Below are positions 44,453 to 53,216 of a stretch of 64,000 nt of DNA, in pieces; the first letter of the stretch is position 1; each line of letters begins with the position of its first letter. The position numbers and the translations under genes are program-made. Location: assembly GCA_018822545.1 (NCBI GenBank), contig JAHJKA010000068.1, positions 39,299-103,298 of the forward strand. Direction: 5' to 3'. The notes beneath the pieces were generated by a model that ran no database searches, was not told the DNA's origin, and worked only from the letters and a program-made list of their open reading frames with translations. This stretch comes from Pseudomonadota bacterium. Its GTDB lineage: Bacteria > Desulfobacterota > Desulfobulbia > Desulfobulbales > SURF-16.

Positions 44453-45772
44453 CTAGTTGAGCTTCTGCCTGAGTAATCGCATGGCATCACCGATATTAAG
44501 CCTGCCATAGCCGGCCTTCGGGTGTTTGTAGCGACTGCCTACCTTGTCCGACGTATGTTTGATTAAGAATTTGGCCTTGCCGTCGGAGAGCCGGTGGCCC
44601 CGGCTTCGGGCAAACGACTTCAGCAAGGCGATGGCTCCGGTGACAAAGGGTGCGGCATGGGAAGTGCCGCTGGAAAACGCGTAGCCATTATTCAAGAAGG
44701 AGCTGTAGACATCCGTACCCGGGGCAACCACATCAACCTGTTTGCCATAGGTTGAAAAAGGTGCCACATGCTCCTTGTCCTGATCCAAAGCGCCCACCGT
44801 TACCACATAGGGATAGGCGCCGGGATAGTATAAGTCCTCAGTGCCATTGTTGCCGGAGGCAGCAACAATGGTGACGTTTTTACTGCGGGCGTAATCGATG
44901 ACTTCCTTGTAGGGCAGGCCGCCGCCGATGTCACGCACGCCAAGGCTCATATTCACCACTTCCGCCCCTTGATCGATTGCCCACTTCAACCCGACATTGA
45001 TATTATCCACCAATCCGGCACCAACGGGTTTGTCACCTCGCTTCATGGCGCCCAGAACACGCACCGGCAATATCCGGCATTTGGGGGCCACGCCCATGGG
45101 CATCTTGGTGCCTGAGGCGGCGATGATACCGGCGACGTGCGTACCATGCCCCACCAGGGTGTCACTGGGGTCGTTATCGTATCCCAGAAAATCCCCCAGG
45201 AAACGCTCGGCACCATCAATAATATCGACAAAATCTTTGCCCGGCATATAGGCATGGGCAAGCTCGGCATGGTTCACATCAACGCCTGTATCAAGCACAG
45301 CGACGATGATCCGTCTGTCGCCCTGGCTGGCAAGATGCGCCTCCGGCAGACGGATGGCCTCCCGTGAGGCGCGGTCTGTTCCGGCGCTTAATGCCGCATT
45401 ATTATCTCCTGCAAGGGCGTGGGCCTGGGGCAGGTCGGTAACAGCAACATCTCCCATCCGGGCATACCTGACTTCAGGGAGCAGGCTTATATCCCGGATA
45501 AGTGAGTCTGGGATGTGGCGGTCATTGTGAAGAATTAATCGATAAATGCGGTTAAGGCCGTGTTTGATTTCTGCAGCAGACCAATCCTTGCCTGCGGCAG
45601 GATATTCGTGGGTCACCCAGACCGGCATTTGCTGCCCTGATAATATCGCATCGATGGCCGGCACTAATTGTCTCGCCCCGCCAATCTTTGCCGCGATGGC
45701 ATCAACCCAGTGGGGTATCTGGTAATCGCCAGCAGCAGGCTGATGCAGTTTGATAATAAAATGAGATTTCAA
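44453..45772 (-). CDS. Subtilisin-like serine protease (S8) without signal peptide
   Basis: First gene of the cluster: 439-residue S8 peptidase with the full triad Asp161 (VLDTGVD), His209 (GHGTHVAG) and Ser371 (SSGTSHAAP), and the oxyanion Asn308 (ASGNNG). About 150 residues precede the catalytic domain and could be an inhibitory prodomain. There is no signal peptide, so it probably acts in the cytoplasm or leaves by a non-Sec route. The start is a TTG at 45772 with AGAGGGG upstream. It is likely to process the other cluster proteins; that is inference from context. Confidence 0.9.
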   Translation of the reverse strand: MKSHFIIKLHQPAAGDYQIPHWVDAIAAKIGGARQLVPAIDAILSGQQMPVWVTHEYPAAGKDWSAAEIKHGLNRIYRLILHNDRHIPDSLIRDISLLPEVRYARMGDVAVTDLPQAHALAGDNNAALSAGTDRASREAIRLPEAHLASQGDRRIIVAVLDTGVDVNHAELAHAYMPGKDFVDIIDGAERFLGDFLGYDNDPSDTLVGHGTHVAGIIAASGTKMPMGVAPKCRILPVRVLGAMKRGDKPVGAGLVDNINVGLKWAIDQGAEVVNMSLGVRDIGGGLPYKEVIDYARSKNVTIVAASGNNGTEDLYYPGAYPYVVTVGALDQDKEHVAPFSTYGKQVDVVAPGTDVYSSFLNNGYAFSSGTSHAAPFVTGAIALLKSFARSRGHRLSDGKAKFLIKHTSDKVGSRYKHPKAGYGRLNIGDAMRLLRQKLN

Positions 45773-46083
45773 TGATCCCCTCTTTCCAAACCAAATGGGC
45801 CTCTGTCACCATCACTTTCCCGTTAGTAAGGAATATGACATGCGCAGCACTCAAAAACATGAACCCGTGCCGGGGCAAAGCGTCGTAACCTTTGACCAGA
45901 CACTGGTGAAAAAAATAAGAATTATACGATCAGAAAGACCAAACTTGTGATGGTTAAGAATCGAAGAAAATCACCAAAAAAACAATCACCCGAATGCATT
46001 ATTTTTCTGGCTGTTTTGGCATTATGTTTGTTAGGTGATTTCGTAGGGATGGCGGGTAGTAAAATAATCATTCCCTCAGCCGT
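45773..46083. other. Leader region of the S8-led cluster
   Basis: About 310 bases between the CsgD-like regulator and the S8 gene, both on the minus strand. It should carry the cluster promoter. It is AT-rich near 45905-46040, but I see no clear -35/-10 pair or strong terminator for the regulator gene. Confidence 0.4.
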
Positions 46084-46737
46084 TCACATTAGAAAATGAT
46101 TATTTCTCGATGCCCAATTGCTGGCTTGAACGCGGGTGGTCACATTAATTTTCTTAAAGATATTATAGAGATGTGTTTTGACGGTGTATTGACTCACGCA
46201 GAGATTTTCAGCAATTTCCTTATTGCCGGCCCCGGAGGTGATCTGAACAAGTATCTCTTTTTCGCGGACTGTCAGAGGGGGCGGCGCGGATGAATCACTC
46301 CGCATATGGGGCTTATTGGCCAGGATAAATTTGGTCATGATGCCCCGGGGAAACCACATCTCTCCCTGGCCGATGGCCTTGATTCCTTTGACAAGATGTT
46401 CCGGGCTATCATTCTCATAAAAAACCCCGTACAGCCACCTTGCAATAAAGTTGGCATTGTCTTTGTAAGACGCGTTGACATTAAACAAAGAAACCATGCA
46501 CTGATCAGGGAAAAAATTGATCAACCGGTTCAGCCTGTCATCAAGGCATTCACAATCGATATTGAGGCAATCCCACAGAATAATTTTCTTACCCTTATCA
46601 GGGTTGGCAACGATCTGATGCCAGTCCTCGGCCGCGATGCACAGACATGGCATTTTGGTGTTATCTTCCAAATAATTTGCCAGCAATTTCTTCTGAAAAC
46701 AAGAACGGCTTACAATATATATGCAGTGATCGGACAT
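46084..46737 (-). CDS. CsgD-like LuxR-family transcriptional regulator
   Basis: 217-residue regulator closely resembling CsgD in layout. An N-terminal receiver-like domain lacks an obvious phospho-acceptor Asp. The middle stretch GVFYENDSPEHLVKGIKAIG and GEMWFP corresponds to the CsgD linker, and the C-terminal LuxR helix-turn-helix reads LTVREKEILVQITSG, then SQYTVKTHLYNIFKK. CsgD controls curli and biofilm genes in enterobacteria. Here it sits directly upstream of the eight-gene cluster on the same strand and divergent from a PilZ gene, so it may control the cluster. No csg genes are in the window. Confidence 0.82.
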   Translation of the reverse strand: MSDHCIYIVSRSCFQKKLLANYLEDNTKMPCLCIAAEDWHQIVANPDKGKKIILWDCLNIDCECLDDRLNRLINFFPDQCMVSLFNVNASYKDNANFIARWLYGVFYENDSPEHLVKGIKAIGQGEMWFPRGIMTKFILANKPHMRSDSSAPPPLTVREKEILVQITSGAGNKEIAENLCVSQYTVKTHLYNIFKKINVTTRVQASNWASRNNHFLM

Positions 46738-47028
46738 GACGATTCAGGGTATTTTGTCATTTCTTATCAGTGAATTATTGTCTTCACGGCCCAACCGCAA
46801 GGCAACGGTGAGCATGGCATTATTGATTTCCTAATGCGAACCTATCACATCTCGACCGGAAAAGGGAAGGTCATATTAATTAAAAAAAACCGGTTCTCCA
46901 CAACCACACATGGCATCAAAATACGTCCCTAACACCCCCTTGACACATAAAAACAAGTATGCTAACGATAGATCAAAATTAAATACTCTCAACAGAGTTT
47001 CATAACCACGCATGGCTGGGGGCAACCA

Positions 47029-47340
47029 ATGCAAACGAGGGCAACAAGAATCGACACCGAGATGGTTTCCGCCTTTTCTGACGGCACACACGTTTTTCGA
47101 GGCTTGGTGTCAAACATCTCAAAAACCGGTCTCAAGATCACAGATATTCCAAGCAAATTCATACCGGCGACCAAAAAATACGCGACCATTGTCAGCAGCA
47201 CGGATCATAAATTCAAATTTAAGATCTTGCCCGTGTGGTTCGACTACACAGGCCACAGGTTGGAAATTGGCTTTAAGATCGTTTCACCGCCTGCCGGCTG
47301 GCTTACGTTTCTTGAGCAAATGACCGGTGAAAACGTTTAA
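47029..47340 (+). CDS. PilZ-domain-like protein
   Basis: 103-residue single-domain protein with the PilZ pattern: RATRIDTEMVSAFSDG, the SNISKTGLKI motif matching the conserved N/D-xSxxG, and ending with LEIGFKIVSPP. PilZ domains bind cyclic-di-GMP, and the arginines needed for binding are only partly recognisable (RATR). GGGGG precedes the ATG. It is divergent from the CsgD-like regulator and ends before a strong terminator. Confidence 0.75.
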   Translation: MQTRATRIDTEMVSAFSDGTHVFRGLVSNISKTGLKITDIPSKFIPATKKYATIVSSTDHKFKFKILPVWFDYTGHRLEIGFKIVSPPAGWLTFLEQMTGENV

Positions 47341-47404
47341 TTTCACCACCGACTCTTCGCCATTTTTACGATATTGCCTAAAATGAGGCGCTCCCCAAAA
47401 AAAA

Positions 47405-47440
47405 GGGAATAAGAACAATGTACGTTCTTATTCCCTTTTT
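47405..47440. terminator. Bidirectional intrinsic terminator
   Basis: A perfect 12-bp stem (GGGAATAAGAAC 47405-47416 / GTTCTTATTCCC 47424-47435) with a 7-nt loop is flanked by A-runs on the left and T-runs on the right. It separates the plus-strand PilZ gene from the minus-strand cytochrome gene and suits both. Confidence 0.9.
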
Positions 47441-47463
47441 CCTTTTTGCACAGAAAACGTCGT

Positions 47464-48756
47464 TTAATGCTTGGCTTTATGGGTGGCGCGCATGGTCTTG
47501 GCCAGCTCCTGAATCTCACCCATATCTTTGCGCATCTCATTCCAGCCATACCAATAGGCATAATCCGGATTGACATGGAAGAAGGCCTGGTAGGCCCGCA
47601 TACGATGCTTCATGTACATCTGCAGGAGGACCTGGTCGATATAGGAAAGCTTGCTGGCATCCTTGACGCCCGCCTCGCCCCCGGTCTCCATAAAGGTCAG
47701 AAGGAAGGGGTAGTTGTAGGGATAATCGGCAGGCTTCTCAATAAGGCCATCCTTGTACAGTCCGGCAACCACCTCAATGGCATCGGCCATAATACGGTCC
47801 ACCTTCTGCATGATGGCGTCACCCATGGCAAGCTGCTCTTTGCCATACTCTTCAGAATGACATTGTGAGCAGGTGGCGATCATCTTGGTGCGCTCTTTCT
47901 GCCAAGCCTCCTCGGTGAGGCGGGCCAGATCCAGGGCGGCAACAGCCGGATAGACCGGGCCGGGCTCGCCGGTTTCCGGATTGAGCACGGCCAGGGCCTT
48001 GAGAATGGTCACTTGGTCAGCGGCCCATTGCGGATCCTTGGGCAGGGGCAGGCGAACACCCAGGAAACCCCAGGCGGTATGGTTATTATGGCTGCCGTCA
48101 CCCATATGACAGGTCTGGCAGACCGGCGCGGCCGCGCCCTCGGGCAGATCACCGGCCAGTTTGGCAAAATAGCGCTCGCCATGCTTGGAGCTTGACCACA
48201 TCTCCCACTGGGGATGGTCATAGCCCATGTGGCATTGCTGACAGGCATGGGGGTTCTTGGCCTCTTTCTTGGAAAAAGCATGGCGGGTGTGACACTCATC
48301 ACAGGAATTATTCTGGTAACGGTAGCCCTTGGCCAGCTGCTCAGCCTTTTCCTCGTCAGACTTGATACCCATATTATGACAGCCGCCACAACCGCGGCCG
48401 CCTTCCATGAGTTCATCCGGGGCCATGTGGGTGGCGGGAATTGCATTCATGGCCTTCCAGCCAAAATTATGCTTGCCATGGGAAAACTGGTCAAACTGTT
48501 CCTCATGACATTCCTTACACACCTGCTCGGAAGGCATCTTTGCCTTCTTATAATCCGCCTTGCTGCTATGGGCATCACCATGGCAGGCATCACAGCTCAC
48601 CCCTTCGCCGGCATGACGGCTGACCCGCCAATCCTGAACCTGGCCCGGCGAAATCTTCTCGTGGCAGGTGATACAGGCATCCTTTGCCAGAGTCTGCGAG
48701 GCCATGGCCAGCAGGCCAAAGCCAACAAGGCCTAACATCCATTTCATTTTCTTCAT
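47464..48756 (-). CDS. Octaheme c-type cytochrome, HAO-like
   Basis: Periplasmic multiheme cytochrome with an N-terminal signal peptide (about 1-24) and eight CxxCH motifs (CITCH, CDACH, CKECH, CGGCH, CDECH, CQQCH, CQTCH, CSQCH). The C-terminal MRAYQAFFHVNPDYAYWYGW is typical of the hydroxylamine oxidoreductase family. Reductive HAO-like enzymes in anaerobes reduce nitrite or hydroxylamine; whether the cross-linking Tyr of true HAO is present cannot be decided by eye. The product is 430 residues, shorter than nitrifier HAO. GGGAG precedes the ATG. It lies alone between a terminator and a hybrid kinase gene. Confidence 0.9.
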   Translation of the reverse strand: MKKMKWMLGLVGFGLLAMASQTLAKDACITCHEKISPGQVQDWRVSRHAGEGVSCDACHGDAHSSKADYKKAKMPSEQVCKECHEEQFDQFSHGKHNFGWKAMNAIPATHMAPDELMEGGRGCGGCHNMGIKSDEEKAEQLAKGYRYQNNSCDECHTRHAFSKKEAKNPHACQQCHMGYDHPQWEMWSSSKHGERYFAKLAGDLPEGAAAPVCQTCHMGDGSHNNHTAWGFLGVRLPLPKDPQWAADQVTILKALAVLNPETGEPGPVYPAVAALDLARLTEEAWQKERTKMIATCSQCHSEEYGKEQLAMGDAIMQKVDRIMADAIEVVAGLYKDGLIEKPADYPYNYPFLLTFMETGGEAGVKDASKLSYIDQVLLQMYMKHRMRAYQAFFHVNPDYAYWYGWNEMRKDMGEIQELAKTMRATHKAKH

Positions 48757-48863
48757 TGTGTATATCTCCCTTATGGAAAAATTTTAAAAAAGAAAATCCT
48801 TACCAGAACAGCCCCGCATCCATCTTTGACTTAAGTCAAAAAAGCCCTCCTTTCTGACACTTT

Positions 48864-51782
48864 TTATGATTGAGACAGGACTTGATTAATAATATTCTGA
48901 AAAGAAAGGCGCTGAAATGGTTTAACAAGGGCGGCCACAAAACCGAAATCCTGGGGAGTGGCCATGATGGGATCATTGGAATAGCCGCTGGAGACAATAA
49001 CCTTGGCCCGGGGGTTGACGGCAAGAATCTTGCTGACCGCCTCTTTCCCACCCATGCCACCCGGAATCGTCAAATCCATAATCACCAGATCAATGGGATG
49101 GGATGAGGCGAAACGTTCCTGATAGAGGGTGATCGCCTCCTCACCGTTTTTAGACAACACCACCTCATGGCCCTCCATCTCAAGCATGGTCGCGGCAACG
49201 TGGCGAACCATCTCATCATCGTCCATGATCATGACGCAGGCCACCTTAGATTTGCTCAGGACCTCATCCTCCCCCTCTTGCACGGCAGTGCTTTGCGACT
49301 GAGGAAGATACATGGTGAAAACTGTTCCGGCCTGGGGCAACGAATCAACGGAAATGGTCCCGCCATGCTTGGTGACAATGGAATGACAGACGGCCAGGCC
49401 GAGACCGCTTCCCGTTTCTTTCGTGGTAAAATAGGGCTCAAAAACCCTGCTTACAATGTCGGCCGGCATGCCCGGGCCATTATCCTGAATACGGACCCTG
49501 ACATATCTGCCATTCGGGGCAAGGGGCGCTTGAGGATCTGACCCAGCAGGGACATTGTCACAGGTCACCTGGATTTCACCGCCTCCTGCCATGGCTTCCT
49601 TGGCATTGATGATCAGATTTTGCACCACCTGACTCATCTGGCCCTGATCAATGTCCACGAGCCAAAGGTCCTCAGGGATATCGTACAAACAGGAAACATT
49701 ACTGCCATGCAGAACAAAATTGGCAGAATCCTTGATCACATTGGCAATGGACGCACTTTTTTTGACAGGCTGGCCACCCTTGGCAAAGGTGAGAAGCTGC
49801 TGGGTGAGATGCTTCGCCCTTACAGAGGCTTTTTCCGCCCCATCAAGCAGCCGTCTTGTCTTGTCACTCACACCGGTATCCATGAGCGCCAGACTGATAT
49901 TGCCCAGGATGGCGGTGAGGATATTATTAAAGTCATGGGCAATACCACCGGCCAGCACGCCGACAGATTCAAGCTTTTTAGCCTTTACCGACTCCTCCTG
50001 GAGACGGAGGGTTTCCGTCTCATCACGAAAGACCAGCACAACACCGATAATCTCACTGTTTCTGTCACGGATGGGTGCCCCACTGTCGGCAATGCTTCTT
50101 TCCTGGCCGTCTTTGGCGATGAGAACCGTGTTATGGGCCAAACCACCAATCTCACCGGTGGCGATCACCTTTTCAAGAGGACTTGCGCAGATATCTCTGG
50201 TCTTGCCATTAATGATAGTAAACACCTCAGCCAAATTCCGGCCCTCGGCCTCAACCTGGGTCCAGCCGGTAAGCGCTTCAGCAATACGGTTCATGAGGAT
50301 AATCTTGCCGTGGATATCGGTGGTGATGACCCCGTCGCCAATGCTGCGCAAGGTAACGGCAAGACGTTCTTTCTCGGTTGCCAGTCTCGTCTCCGCCTCC
50401 TTGCGATGGGTTATATTGATGGCAATTTCCATCCTGACCAAACGGCCCCCGGCCCACTCAATAGCCTGATCCCGACACTCAAACCAGTCCTTGGTCACCG
50501 TATTTTGTAATTGCCAGACATGGGTTCCGGCAGGTTGGCCGGTCTCATCAAGGAGAAGATGGTTTGTGCAGAAGGGGCAGGGGCCGCTCTGGCCTTCCTG
50601 CAGGGTCTGCCAACAGATTTTACCGGCGATATCACCCCAGATCTTCCGGCCATATTCATTGACAAAAAGCAGCTCATAGGTCTCCATATCCGCCACATAA
50701 ACCAGGGCGTCCAGACTATCCACCAGGGTCAGGAAGCGTTCGGTGGCCTGGCTCACATCAGCGGCCATACGATTGATGGCCTCGGCAATCCTGGCAAACT
50801 CCCGCACCCCGGTTTCTTGAGGAATCAGCACATACTTACTGTTGCCTGGCTGATAACCGGCCAGGGCCTCAACAATGGCGCCAACCGGCCTGGAAAAGAA
50901 ACGATTGAGCATGAATTGGATGGCAAAGGTCACGGCCAGAAACAGCAACAGCATTTCCAGGAGTTGCATACCAATGCCCTTGGCAGCGGCAACAAGAAGC
51001 GGCCGGGCAGGCACCTGGAGATAGAGGACCCAGCCCTTGGGGACTTGCAGATCCTCCTTTACCGCATAATAACGGCGCTCCTGATACTCGTAAGAATAAA
51101 GTCCCCGGCTATTGGGACCTTGAAAGTTTTTCATGTCAAAGGCCAGATTATGCCGGGTATTAACCAGGCTCTGGTCGGGATGATAGGCCACAATCCCTTC
51201 CGAGGTGAGCAGGATGAGGGCTTGCTCGGCCAGGATCTTGCCCTTTTCCAAATGCAGCAGGGCAGGCAGAATATTGCTGACATCCCGTTCGTAGACGAGC
51301 TGGAGATTTCCATTCAGACGGTACTTCAGGGCAACCACCGGCCGCTTCGAAAAAACAGACTGAAAGACCCGGGACACCTTCCTCTCGCCCTTGATATGAT
51401 CCATATGGGAAGGGTTAAAGCCCAGATAGTTGGTGTACTCTTCAGAAATTTGAATAATCCGGCCATCCTGATCAAGAACATAACTCACATCAAAGGGATC
51501 CCGTTGGCGACTCTCGCTTTTTATCCTGGCGAGTACCGCCTGATCATCCAGGCCGGCCAGATTGCGGGCCAACCCCTGAAAACGGTTGTCATGGGCCAAA
51601 AGCAGCTCAGGGATGAGTGATTCGGCAATCTTGACCTGGGCCGCCAAGATTCTGACCACCTCTTTTTGGCCCTCCACATATTGGAACCCGCCGACAAGAA
51701 TGGCGGTTACCACAAAGGCCAGCAGGATCACGGCAAAGAGCACCTGATTGATGAGACTCTTCAGAGGGCGAAGCGATTTCAC
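48864..51782 (-). CDS. Hybrid sensor histidine kinase with two PAS domains and a receiver
   Basis: 972-residue membrane kinase. A first transmembrane helix (about 15-37) and a second (about 280-302) bound a large extracytoplasmic sensor of dCACHE type. A HAMP region follows, then a first PAS with a GPCPFC Cys motif, a second PAS, HisKA (GGIAHDFNNILTAIL), HATPase (GSGLGLAVCHSIV) and a C-terminal receiver (Asp in VDLVIMDLTIPGG). The GTG start overlaps the stop of the upstream periplasmic-binding gene, so the two are co-translated, and the binding protein is its likely ligand partner. Confidence 0.92.
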   Translation of the reverse strand: MKSLRPLKSLINQVLFAVILLAFVVTAILVGGFQYVEGQKEVVRILAAQVKIAESLIPELLLAHDNRFQGLARNLAGLDDQAVLARIKSESRQRDPFDVSYVLDQDGRIIQISEEYTNYLGFNPSHMDHIKGERKVSRVFQSVFSKRPVVALKYRLNGNLQLVYERDVSNILPALLHLEKGKILAEQALILLTSEGIVAYHPDQSLVNTRHNLAFDMKNFQGPNSRGLYSYEYQERRYYAVKEDLQVPKGWVLYLQVPARPLLVAAAKGIGMQLLEMLLLFLAVTFAIQFMLNRFFSRPVGAIVEALAGYQPGNSKYVLIPQETGVREFARIAEAINRMAADVSQATERFLTLVDSLDALVYVADMETYELLFVNEYGRKIWGDIAGKICWQTLQEGQSGPCPFCTNHLLLDETGQPAGTHVWQLQNTVTKDWFECRDQAIEWAGGRLVRMEIAINITHRKEAETRLATEKERLAVTLRSIGDGVITTDIHGKIILMNRIAEALTGWTQVEAEGRNLAEVFTIINGKTRDICASPLEKVIATGEIGGLAHNTVLIAKDGQERSIADSGAPIRDRNSEIIGVVLVFRDETETLRLQEESVKAKKLESVGVLAGGIAHDFNNILTAILGNISLALMDTGVSDKTRRLLDGAEKASVRAKHLTQQLLTFAKGGQPVKKSASIANVIKDSANFVLHGSNVSCLYDIPEDLWLVDIDQGQMSQVVQNLIINAKEAMAGGGEIQVTCDNVPAGSDPQAPLAPNGRYVRVRIQDNGPGMPADIVSRVFEPYFTTKETGSGLGLAVCHSIVTKHGGTISVDSLPQAGTVFTMYLPQSQSTAVQEGEDEVLSKSKVACVMIMDDDEMVRHVAATMLEMEGHEVVLSKNGEEAITLYQERFASSHPIDLVIMDLTIPGGMGGKEAVSKILAVNPRAKVIVSSGYSNDPIMATPQDFGFVAALVKPFQRLSFQNIINQVLSQS

Positions 51783-52888
51783 AAAATCTCCCCACCATTT
51801 GTAAATTCCCCCTCTTTCACCACCACCTCATACACCGGCCGCACCACATCACCGTACTGGTCAAAACGCAACCGCCCCAGGATGGACTCGAATTCCCCCT
51901 CCAACAGAGCTGTTTTCAGGGCCTGGGCATTAATTTTCTCAGCCTTTTGCAGACCCGCCGCCAAAATTGCGATCATCTCATAGGCCCTGGAGGAGCGCGC
52001 CGAGGCCGGCTTATTAAATTTCTTCTCAAGATTCGCGGAAAACTGCAAATAATCAGGACGCTGATTATTTGGATCAACAAAGGATATGATGGACATCCCT
52101 TCGCTTGCCGGCCCCCCTGTCCGCAGCAAACCAGGGGACTGGGTCCAGATAGTGCCGATCACCGGTCCGCTGAAACCATGATTGCGGATATATTGCACAC
52201 CCACTGCCGTCATACTTGCTTCAGTGAGCATAATGATGGCCCCGGGGCCAGGGGCCAACAGTTCGTCGGTGATGCCCTGCCAGTCAACATTATCGCGGGA
52301 CTCAAACTGCACCATGGCCATGGGACCCTGAAAATTGCGCTCGACCTGCTTGACATAATCCAGGACAAAATCAGCATTGCTCATATCCATGAGAAACGTT
52401 ACGGAGGTAACACCTTTTTTCTTGAGCAGGGCGGCGGTCTTCTGGCCATACACCTGGCAGTCTATGGCTGTTCTGAAAAACAGGTCATCCTTGCCGGTAA
52501 GTTTGGTGGTGGCTGTGTAGCCGGTAATCATCAAGGTGTTGTTGCCGGTAATATGGGGATATGCCTTGATCGTATTAGCCGAATAGCTGTGCCCGATAAT
52601 GGCCACCACCTTCTCATCCAGCAGGGACTGGTCAGCTCGCTGGATTCCCTCGTCCGAATTCTCGTCATCCCTAACAAGAAGAATAAGGGGCCTGCCCTTG
52701 ACTCCACCCCGGGCGTTGATTTCCTCCACGGCCAGCAGAGCCCCATCCCGTATCTGTTCGCCGGCCTCTCCGCCGCGACCACTCAAGTTAATCGACAGGC
52801 CTATCTTAATCGGCTCCTGCTGTCTCTGGCAACCGACTGCTGCTATAGCCAGCAAAACCATAAGTAGAATAATGATCCTCTTGAGCAT
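51779..52888 (-). CDS. Lipoprotein periplasmic binding protein (Leu/Ile/Val type I fold)
   Basis: 369-residue type-I periplasmic binding protein. The N-terminus has a lipobox-like Cys (IAAVGCQ), so it is probably anchored outside the inner membrane. IKIGLSINLSGRGGEAGEQI and INARGGVKGRPLILL are typical of the LivJ family. The frame is open to 53056, but the ATG at 52888 with AAAGGAGG upstream is preferred. No ABC permease or ATPase follows; instead it overlaps a hybrid kinase gene, so it is probably a signalling receptor rather than a transporter part. The ligand is unknown. Confidence 0.88.
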   Translation of the reverse strand: MLKRIIILLMVLLAIAAVGCQRQQEPIKIGLSINLSGRGGEAGEQIRDGALLAVEEINARGGVKGRPLILLVRDDENSDEGIQRADQSLLDEKVVAIIGHSYSANTIKAYPHITGNNTLMITGYTATTKLTGKDDLFFRTAIDCQVYGQKTAALLKKKGVTSVTFLMDMSNADFVLDYVKQVERNFQGPMAMVQFESRDNVDWQGITDELLAPGPGAIIMLTEASMTAVGVQYIRNHGFSGPVIGTIWTQSPGLLRTGGPASEGMSIISFVDPNNQRPDYLQFSANLEKKFNKPASARSSRAYEMIAILAAGLQKAEKINAQALKTALLEGEFESILGRLRFDQYGDVVRPVYEVVVKEGEFTNGGEIL

Positions 52889-53216
52889 CACCTGCGCCCT
52901 CCTTTCTTCTCGGCATAGTTCATCTGTCAAATCATGGCTATCGTCCGGGCTCCGCTTACGATGAACCCCTGCGTTATAGTCGCATATGAGGATGAAAATT
53001 GGCAAGTTCGTTTTTTCTCCATAAAAAGGGCAGCAGACAACAAGATTGAGTTGCAAAACTCCCCTTACCCGGAAGGCAAAGACACCGGCTGTATCTGTTT
53101 TTCCCTTTGAGTCTTTTGGCCATTATGGTTATGATGAAAACCTTTTTTGGACACTTTTCTGCAAGCGCCTGAGTTTGACATCTTCAGGACGCCCATAACA
53201 TCTTCAGGTACGACAG
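52889..53216. other. Divergent promoter region before trpB
   Basis: About 330 bases holding the promoters for the minus-strand binding-protein gene and the plus-strand trpBA pair. Two copies of ACATCTTCAGG (53178-53188 and 53198-53208) are spaced 20 bp start to start, two helical turns apart, and end just before the trpB ATG. No terminator or leader-peptide attenuator was recognised. Confidence 0.4.

Noticed and set aside
33282..45772. Extracellular contractile injection system or tailocin
   Set aside because: Wall hydrolases fit, but no sheath, tube, baseplate, spike or AAA ATPase gene is visible.
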